Origin: Bhargavaea cecembensis
GTDB lineage: Bacteria > Bacillota > Bacilli > Bacillales_A > Planococcaceae
Length of the DNA stretch: 35,793 nucleotides
Assembly: GCF_000826125.2 (NCBI RefSeq)
Contig: NZ_LN651373.1
Coordinates: 37,343 to 73,135 of the forward strand
Direction: 5' to 3'
Position 1 is the first letter of the stretch. The number at the start of each line of letters is the position of its first letter. Under the pieces are notes generated by a model. It was not told where the DNA came from, made no database searches, and saw only the letters and a list, made by a program, of their open reading frames with translations. This document shows positions 29,904 to 35,793 of this stretch, piece by piece. A program made the translations under genes and the position numbers.

Positions 29904-31375
29904 ACTGGGAAGTCATTATTCCGCTGCTTGTGTTCCTCGTCATCATTTTCATCATCGGCATCTGGTCGAGCCGCAAGGGGGCGCAGGTCGAAGAGGGCGG
30001 GTTCCTGAAAGACTACTTCCTCGGCGGCCGCGAGCTCGGCGGGTTCGTGCTTGCGATGACGATGGTCGCGACGTACGGCAGTGCTTCAAGTTTCCTCGGC
30101 GGTCCGGGGACGGCTTACACGATGGGCTTCGGCTGGGTGCTGCTCGCGATGAGCCAGGTCGTGACCGGCTACTTCGTCCTCATGATCCTCGGGAAGAAGT
30201 TCGCGATCATGGCGCGGCGCTATGATGCGCTGACGCTCGTCGATTTCCTGAAGGCCCGGTATAAAAGCGCGCCGGTCGTCATCCTGTCGGCCGCGGCGAT
30301 CATCATCTTCCTGTTCTCCGCGATGGCGGCGCAGTGGATCGGGGGAGCCCGCCTCGTCGAATCGCTCACCGGGATGAGCTATCACACGGCGCTGTTCATC
30401 TTCGCCGTCTCGGTGCTCGTCTACGTGACGATCGGCGGATTCCGGGCGGTCGCCGTGACGGACGCCGTCCAGGGGGCCGTCATGGTCGTCGGGACGCTCG
30501 TCCTGCTTATCGGCGTCATCATCGCGGGCGGCGGCGTGTCGAACATCATCGGCGATCTCATCAATGAAAACCCGAACCTCGTCACGCCGTTCGGCTCGGA
30601 CGGCGGCCTGTCGAAGGCATACGTATCGTCGTTCTGGATCCTCGTCGGCGTCGGGGTCGTAGGGCTGCCGCAGATCGCGGTCCGCTCGATGTCATACAAA
30701 AACTCCCGCTCGATGCACCGCGCGCTCATCATCGGAACGGTCGTCACGGGCGTGATCATGCTGAACATGCACTTGATCGGCGTGTTCGCCCGTCCGATCC
30801 TGCCGGGCATCGACGTCGGCGACAAAGTCATCCCGCTCATCTCGATGGAAGTGCTGCCGGCGTGGCTTGCGGGCATCGTGCTCGCCGCCCCGATGGCCGC
30901 CATCATGTCGACGGTCGACTCGCTGCTCATCTTGGTTTCGTCGACCGTCGTGAAAGACGTCTACCTGAACTACATCAAGCCGGACGCATCGATCAAGGCG
31001 ATCAAGCGGGCGAGCTTCGGCGTGACGGCCGTGCTCGGCGTCATCGTCTACATCTTGGCGCTCGACCCGCCTGACCTGCTCATCTTCCTGAATCTGTTCG
31101 CGTTCGGCGGACTGGAAGCGGCGTTCATCTGGCCGATCGTCCTCGGACTCTACTGGAAATACGCCAATAAATACGGCGCGATCGCCTCCATGATCGCCGG
31201 CATCGGCAGCTACATCGCGATCCATTTCTACAACGAAGCGAACGGCAACCTGTTCGGCGTGCATACAGTCACACTGCCGGTCGTCTTGTCGCTCGTCGCG
31301 TTTATCGTCTTCAGCCTGCTCATGAAACAGGAAGCGTATGACTATGACCGCATCGGGAAAGGGGAAATTGCATGA
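29900..31375 (+). CDS. PanF-like sodium:solute symporter
   Basis: This 491-residue SSS transporter is close in pattern to sodium/pantothenate symporter PanF: DYFLGGRELGGFVLAMTMVATYGSASSFLGGPGTAY, LGKKFAIMARRYDALTL, FIGGARLLE-type WIGGARLVES, GLPQIAVRSMSYKNSRSMHRA and LAAPMAAIMSTVDSLL. With 13 helices it is complete. Family similarity suggests pantothenate, but the operon (M20 peptidase plus two dehydrogenases) points to a catabolic substrate, so I withhold the gene symbol. It is coupled to the DUF997 gene before it and the M20 gene after it by ATGA overlaps. Confidence 0.9.
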   Translation: MNWEVIIPLLVFLVIIFIIGIWSSRKGAQVEEGGFLKDYFLGGRELGGFVLAMTMVATYGSASSFLGGPGTAYTMGFGWVLLAMSQVVTGYFVLMILGKKFAIMARRYDALTLVDFLKARYKSAPVVILSAAAIIIFLFSAMAAQWIGGARLVESLTGMSYHTALFIFAVSVLVYVTIGGFRAVAVTDAVQGAVMVVGTLVLLIGVIIAGGGVSNIIGDLINENPNLVTPFGSDGGLSKAYVSSFWILVGVGVVGLPQIAVRSMSYKNSRSMHRALIIGTVVTGVIMLNMHLIGVFARPILPGIDVGDKVIPLISMEVLPAWLAGIVLAAPMAAIMSTVDSLLILVSSTVVKDVYLNYIKPDASIKAIKRASFGVTAVLGVIVYILALDPPDLLIFLNLFAFGGLEAAFIWPIVLGLYWKYANKYGAIASMIAGIGSYIAIHFYNEANGNLFGVHTVTLPVVLSLVAFIVFSLLMKQEAYDYDRIGKGEIA

Positions 31376-32610
31376 AAACAGATATCCAGCATCCATCGTA
31401 CCAGCGGGACCGCGAAGCGGTGATCCAACTCACCCAGGAGCTCGTCCGGATCGATAGCGTGTACCGCGGGGAAGAAGTGCCGGGGGCGAATGAAGAAAAA
31501 GTCGCCCATTACGTGGCGGACAGGCTTCGTTCATATGGCATCGAGACCCATGTCGAAGAAGTCGCCCCGGGAAGGCCGAACGTCATCGGCATCGTCGATT
31601 CCGGCAAGCCGGGGCCCGTGCTCCTGTTTGAAGGACATACCGATGTCGTCACGGAAGGAAACCGCGAAGCATGGACACACGACCCGTTCGGTGCAGAGAT
31701 CATCGACGGGCGCATGTACGGCCGCGGCACGAACGACACGAAAGGCAATCTGTCGTGCATGATCACGGCGGTTCATTCGCTGCTTCAGGACGAGGAGGAG
31801 ATTTGCGGCAAGATCATCCTCTGCATCCCGTGCGACGAGGAAGGCCTCATGATCGGCATCAAAGATTTCATCAAGAAAGGCTGGGCGGACGGCGTCGACG
31901 GCGCGATCATCTGCGAGCCGGAGGAAAACAACGTCTGCATCGCCCAGCGCGGCGCGATGCGCATCCAGGTCGACATCTACGGCAAGATGGCCCACGGCGC
32001 GATCTCCTGGAGCGGCATCAACCCGAACTGGCGGATGGCCCGGCTCATCGTCGAGCTCGAGAAACTCGAGAAGGAAGAACAGGAGCGGCTCGGTGAAGAC
32101 CCGTATCTGAAATGGCCGTCGATCACACCGACGATCCTGCAGGCGCCCGTCAAAGGCGACGCGCAGATCAACGTCATCCCGGACCACTGCCGGATGACGC
32201 TCGACATCCGGACGGTGCCCGCGCAGGACCACGGAGAGCTCCGCAGCAAGATCGACCGGATCATCGAGAAGCTGAAGGCCGATGACCCTGACTTCAACTG
32301 CGAACTCACCCTGCTCGACGACCGCCCGCCGACCGCGACGGACAAAGACGAGCCGGTCGTCCGGGCGATCTGGGAAGCCGTCAAGCAGGTCACCGGCAAA
32401 GAACCGATCTACAACGGTGTCCCGGGCGCAACCGACGGGACATTCCTCCACGTCCACGGCGTCCCGATCGTCACGATCGGCGCCGGCGACCGGGACATCC
32501 CGCACCAGATCGACGAATACGTCGACATCGAGGAACTCGCCGAGACGACCGCGATCTACCGCGACGCGGCGCTCCGCTTCCTGAACGGGGAGGTGCGCAA
32601 GGATGGCTGA
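31372..32610 (+). CDS. M20 family metallopeptidase (ArgE/DapE type)
   Basis: This 412-residue dizinc amidase/deacylase has the metal motif GHTDVV (H89, D91), GRGTNDTKGN (D122), CDEEG (catalytic E156 and metal E157) and a final IGAGDRDIPHQIDEYV histidine. A lid/dimerisation domain (about 200-310) contains RGAMRIQVDIYGKMAHGA. Relatives cleave N-acyl amino acids, succinyl-diaminopimelate or dipeptides. In this operon it probably hydrolyses the amide bond of the imported compound. It overlaps both neighbours (ATGA upstream, 8 nt downstream). Confidence 0.9.
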   Translation: MKTDIQHPSYQRDREAVIQLTQELVRIDSVYRGEEVPGANEEKVAHYVADRLRSYGIETHVEEVAPGRPNVIGIVDSGKPGPVLLFEGHTDVVTEGNREAWTHDPFGAEIIDGRMYGRGTNDTKGNLSCMITAVHSLLQDEEEICGKIILCIPCDEEGLMIGIKDFIKKGWADGVDGAIICEPEENNVCIAQRGAMRIQVDIYGKMAHGAISWSGINPNWRMARLIVELEKLEKEEQERLGEDPYLKWPSITPTILQAPVKGDAQINVIPDHCRMTLDIRTVPAQDHGELRSKIDRIIEKLKADDPDFNCELTLLDDRPPTATDKDEPVVRAIWEAVKQVTGKEPIYNGVPGATDGTFLHVHGVPIVTIGAGDRDIPHQIDEYVDIEELAETTAIYRDAALRFLNGEVRKDG

Positions 32611-33688
32611 CTATAAAATCGCGGTCATCGCAGGTGATGGCATCGGACCGGAAGTGATGGGAGAGGCGCTGCAAGTTTTGCGGGCGGCAGAAGAGTCGGA
32701 AGGATTCTCGCTCCAGATCGAGGAATTCCCGTGGAACTCGGAGTACTGGCTGGAGCACGGACGCATGATGCCCGAAGACGGACTGGAACAGCTGCGCTCG
32801 TTTGACGCGATTCTGTTCGGCGCAATCGGGGATTCAAGGGTGCCAGATGACATCACGATCTGGGAACTCATCATGCCGATCCGCAAAGGGTTCCATCAAT
32901 ATGTGAACTTCCGGCCGGTCAAATCGCTGCCGGGCATCCCGACGCCGCTCGCAAACGGCGCCGGCATCGACTTCGTCATCTTCCGGGAAAACGCGGAAGG
33001 CGAATACTCCGACAGCGGCGGCCGGCTGTACGCCGGGCAGGAAGGCGAAATGGCCATCCAGAACACAATCATGACCCGCGCCGGCATCGAGCGCATCACA
33101 AGGGCCGCCTGCCGGTATGCAAAAGAGAACGGCCGGACGAAAATCACGAGCGCGACCAAGTCGAACGCCGTGATCCATGCGAATAAACTATGGGACGAGC
33201 ATGTGCAACGGGTCGTGTCGGATGAGTTCGCTGACCTGGAATTCGAGCAGTACTACGTCGACGCGCTCGCCGCTTACTTCGTCCAGCGGCCGCAGTCGTT
33301 TGACGTCGTGCTCGCCTCGAACCTGTTCGGCGACATCCTGTCCGACCTCGGCTCCGGACTCGTCGGCGGGCTCGGCCTCTCGCCGTCCGGCAACATCAAC
33401 CCGGAAAAAGACTATCCGTCGATGTTCGAGCCCGTCCACGGATCAGCGCCGGACATCGCCGGACAAGGCATCGCCAACCCGGTCGCGCAAATCTGGTCCG
33501 CAGCGCTCATGCTCGAGCATCTCGGCGAAAAGCGGGCGGCCGAGCGGATCGTGGCCGCGATCGAAGAAGTGCTCGCGGAAGGGAAAGTGAGAACCCGCGA
33601 CATCGGCGGGGAAGCATCGACGAGCGAGATGGGCGGCGCGATACTCGAAGCATTCAATAAGCAGGAAAGTGCGGTGACGGAAGGATGA
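32603..33688 (+). CDS. Tartrate/D-malate/isopropylmalate-type beta-decarboxylating dehydrogenase
   Basis: This 361-residue NAD-dependent decarboxylating dehydrogenase matches the tartrate/D-malate dehydrogenase branch (YcsA, DmlA) rather than LeuB. Evidence includes the opening IAGDGIGPEV, WNSEYWLEHGRMMPEDGLEQLRSFDAILFGAIG, the substrate region FRPVKSLPGIPTPL, RENAEGEYSDSGGRLYAG, TSATKSNA, and SNLFGDILSDLGSGLVGGLGLSPSGNI with FEPVHGSAPDIAGQGIANP. The Lys and Asp catalytic and metal positions are present. It converts a 2-hydroxy dicarboxylate to a keto acid plus CO2. GGAGG lies just before the ATG, and it overlaps the M20 gene by 8 nt. Confidence 0.9.
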   Translation: MADYKIAVIAGDGIGPEVMGEALQVLRAAEESEGFSLQIEEFPWNSEYWLEHGRMMPEDGLEQLRSFDAILFGAIGDSRVPDDITIWELIMPIRKGFHQYVNFRPVKSLPGIPTPLANGAGIDFVIFRENAEGEYSDSGGRLYAGQEGEMAIQNTIMTRAGIERITRAACRYAKENGRTKITSATKSNAVIHANKLWDEHVQRVVSDEFADLEFEQYYVDALAAYFVQRPQSFDVVLASNLFGDILSDLGSGLVGGLGLSPSGNINPEKDYPSMFEPVHGSAPDIAGQGIANPVAQIWSAALMLEHLGEKRAAERIVAAIEEVLAEGKVRTRDIGGEASTSEMGGAILEAFNKQESAVTEG

Positions 33689-34440
33689 GCGGCATGCGGA
33701 TGGAAGGAAAAACAGTGATCGTCACGGGTGCAGGCGGCGGCATGGGACAGGCCATCGTCCAAAAGCTGCTCGATGAAGGGGCAGCGGTCGGCGGCATCGA
33801 CCTGAAAAGAGAAGCGATGGACAAACTGAGCCACGACCGGTTCACGGCGTTCGCCGCGGATATTCTCGATGAAGAAGCGATCGCCGGCGTGTTCCATGAC
33901 ATGCATGAAAAAACAGGCCGGATCGACGGGCTCGTCGGCGCGGCAGGCATCGCACAGGCCGCCGCCCCTATCACGGACGTGTCGCTGGAACAATGGCACC
34001 GGCTGATCAACATCAACGCGACGAGCCTGTTCATCACCTCCCGTGAAGCGGCACGCTATATGAAGCCCGCCGGGAAAGGCTCGATTATCACGATCGGCTC
34101 CGTCTCGGCCACGCGACCGCGACCCGGCCTGCAGGCGTACATCGCGTCCAAAGGAGCGGCCGAAAGCTTTACAAGGGGGCTCGCCATTGAACTCGCGGAA
34201 GCAGGCGTCCGCGTGAACACGATCCACCCGGGACCGGCGGACACGGGCATGCTGAGCCAGTTCACCGCAGAAGGCGCCGACTCCGAAGAGACACGCAAGG
34301 AAATCTTCGAAAGCAGCGTCCCGCTCGGCCGGCTCATCCAGCCGGACGACATCGCGGGCGGCGTGCTGTATCTGCTGTCGGACGATGCCTCGATGGTGAC
34401 CGGCACGACGCTGCATATTGATGGTGGCCGGGGACTGTAA
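33685..34440 (+). CDS. Short-chain dehydrogenase/reductase (SDR)
   Basis: This 251-residue classical SDR has the nucleotide loop TGAGGGMG (14-21), NAG-like AAGIAQ, catalytic S139, Y152 and K156 (YIASK), and the C-terminal GGVLYLLSDDASMVTGTTLHIDGGRGL typical of FabG-like enzymes. The acidic D39 after the second strand favours NAD. The substrate is probably an alcohol or keto intermediate of this pathway. The ATG overlaps the preceding stop. It ends the operon before a terminator. Confidence 0.92.
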   Translation: MSGMRMEGKTVIVTGAGGGMGQAIVQKLLDEGAAVGGIDLKREAMDKLSHDRFTAFAADILDEEAIAGVFHDMHEKTGRIDGLVGAAGIAQAAAPITDVSLEQWHRLININATSLFITSREAARYMKPAGKGSIITIGSVSATRPRPGLQAYIASKGAAESFTRGLAIELAEAGVRVNTIHPGPADTGMLSQFTAEGADSEETRKEIFESSVPLGRLIQPDDIAGGVLYLLSDDASMVTGTTLHIDGGRGL

Positions 34441-34447
34441 AAGCAAG

Positions 34448-34475
34448 CGCGCCTTCAGGGGAGGGCGCGTTTTTC
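34448..34475 (+). terminator. Intrinsic terminator after the SDR gene
   Basis: CGCGCCTTC (34448-34456) pairs with GAGGGCGCG (34461-34469, one G-T pair), followed by five T. It may be partly read through into the aldehyde dehydrogenase gene 28 nt later. Confidence 0.85.
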
Positions 34476-34502
34476 ATACATACACGAAAGGGGACGAGTG
34501 AA

Positions 34503-35793
34503 ATGAAGAAGATTCAAATGCTGATCGGCGGCCGGTGGGTTGGGGGAGAGGGAGACGAATGGCTTCCGGTGTATGATCCGTCCGACGGCACGCAAATCGC
34601 TGAGATCATCAATGGAACCGACGCCCAAGTGGACGAAGCGGTGCGCGCGGCGGAGTCTGCTTTTGAAAGCGAAGAGTGGCGGGCGTGGAAACCGCATGAG
34701 CGGGGGAACCTGCTCATCGAGCTCGCCCGCCACATCCGGGAAAATGCCGAGCACTTCGCAGAACTTGAATGCCGGGACGTCGGCAAGCCGCTCACACAGG
34801 CACGGGCAGATGCAGAAGCGGCCGCCCGCTATTTCGAGTTTTACGGCGGAGCGGCCGACAAGGTCATGGGCGACACGATCCCGATCGAGGACGGCCTGCT
34901 CAATGCCACCGTGCTTGAGCCGGCCGGCGTGACCGCCCACATCATCCCGTGGAACTATCCGCTGCAGATCATCGCACGCAGCGTCGGCGCGGCGATTGCA
35001 ACCGGCAACGCCGTCGTCGTGAAAAGTGCGGAAGACACGCCGATGTCCGCCCATGCGCTGACGGAATGGTTCGCGGACTGCGGGCTTCCGGTGGGAATAT
35101 TTAACCATGTGACGGGACTCGGTGCCGGAGCGGGCGCGGCACTTTCCGCCCACCCAAACATCAACCATGTCACGTTCACCGGCTCGGTCGGGACCGGCAT
35201 TGCAGTCATGCAGGCAGCGGCCAGGAATGTCGTGCCGGTCACGCTCGAACTCGGCGGCAAGTCTCCGAACATCGTCTTTGCGGATGCGGACGAAGAGAAG
35301 GCACTCGACGGCGTCGTCCGGGCGATCATCCAGAACGCCGGCCAGACGTGCTCGGCCGGATCCCGGCTACTCGTTGAGGAAAATTATAAAGAAGAGTTCC
35401 TCGGCAAGCTGAAAGAACAATTTGATGCACTCGAAGTCGGACGCGGCATGGATGACAAAGACATCGGCCCGATCCTCAACAAGCGCCAGTTCGACGGCAT
35501 CATGCGGCGCATCAATGAAGCAAAAAAACAAGGCAAACTGATCGCTGGTGGAGAAGAAGTGAAAGTCGACGGTGCGGACGGCGGCCACTACATCGCCCCG
35601 ACAATCATCGACGGGCTCGATCACAGCTGCGACGTCGCCCAGGAAGAAATCTTCGGCCCGGTGCTCTCGGTCTTCACATTCCAGACCCCGCAGGAAGCGA
35701 TCGACCTCGCCAACTCCACCGACTACGGACTCGTCGCCGGCGTCTGGACCAAAGAAATCGACATCGCCCACACCCTCGCCGCCCGCATCAAAG
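34503..35793 (+). CDS. Aldehyde dehydrogenase family protein (3' end outside window)
   Basis: This NAD(P)-dependent aldehyde dehydrogenase has 430 codons in the window, with perhaps 50-60 more outside. N151 (PWNYPL), E249 (ELGGKSPN) and the nucleophile C283 (NAGQTCSAGSR) are present, with FTGSVGTG for cofactor binding and QEEIFGPVLSVF. AAAGGGGA lies 9 nt before ATG 34503. The NYPLQ pocket and the overall look resemble betaine-aldehyde/aminoaldehyde dehydrogenases, but the substrate is not decided. It may oxidise an aldehyde produced by module 2. Confidence 0.92.
   Translation, partial: MKKIQMLIGGRWVGGEGDEWLPVYDPSDGTQIAEIINGTDAQVDEAVRAAESAFESEEWRAWKPHERGNLLIELARHIRENAEHFAELECRDVGKPLTQARADAEAAARYFEFYGGAADKVMGDTIPIEDGLLNATVLEPAGVTAHIIPWNYPLQIIARSVGAAIATGNAVVVKSAEDTPMSAHALTEWFADCGLPVGIFNHVTGLGAGAGAALSAHPNINHVTFTGSVGTGIAVMQAAARNVVPVTLELGGKSPNIVFADADEEKALDGVVRAIIQNAGQTCSAGSRLLVEENYKEEFLGKLKEQFDALEVGRGMDDKDIGPILNKRQFDGIMRRINEAKKQGKLIAGGEEVKVDGADGGHYIAPTIIDGLDHSCDVAQEEIFGPVLSVFTFQTPQEAIDLANSTDYGLVAGVWTKEIDIAHTLAARIK

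Overview
The window looks like chromosomal DNA of a fairly GC-rich member of the Bacillales. Planococcaceae (for example a Bhargavaea- or Planococcus-like genus) is my best guess. It rests on Gram-positive style AAGGAGG ribosome sites, lipobox lipoproteins, Firmicute-type families (BrnQ, CHY zinc finger, BioY, YqxD/UPF0178, DUF2187, YusW-like, CstR) and typical intrinsic terminators. No rRNA, tRNA, CRISPR array, phage or transposase gene was found.

Layout. 1-6.9 kb holds housekeeping and transport genes: the end of tatC, a small hypothetical gene, brnQ, a GntR/FCD regulator, an AI-2E family permease, a CHY zinc-finger protein, bioY with a BirA-like operator, and a lipoprotein. 7.0-11.4 kb is a sulfur-stress region: an MBL-fold hydrolase, then a cst-like operon (MBL-rhodanese persulfide dioxygenase, CstR, rhodanese, TauE/SafE exporter, rhodanese) with two CstR-type operators at its promoter. 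11.4-14.3 kb has a FhuF-like Fe-S protein, a P-loop kinase-like protein, UPF0178 and a Ca2+/cation antiporter. 14.7-17.5 kb is an SsuABC/NMT1-type ABC importer. 17.5-17.9 kb, apparently empty, holds what I read as a type I toxin-antitoxin module: a 35-residue Hol-Tox/BsrG-like membrane peptide on the minus strand under a LexA-like box, facing an antisense RNA with its own promoter and terminator. 18-24.8 kb carries a YusW-like lipoprotein, an EmrE-type exporter, pepT, a LysR/YeiH pair, an AT-richer hypothetical gene and a DUF2187 gene behind a structured leader. 24.9-35.8 kb is a catabolic region made of two modules, each starting with a small membrane protein paired with a sodium:solute symporter. 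Module 1 adds an amidohydrolase and a C45 acyltransferase-type hydrolase. Module 2 adds an M20 peptidase, a tartrate/D-malate-type dehydrogenase, an SDR and, after a terminator, an aldehyde dehydrogenase that runs off the window.

Seven intergenic loci contain clustered degenerate direct repeats with an exact 21-bp (one family 20-bp) period, close to two DNA helical turns. I distinguish six core motifs and about 47 copies. Four of the motifs recur at two distant loci, two of these in opposite orientation. No protein gene explains them. They and the LexA-linked toxin module are the two most interesting signals in the window.
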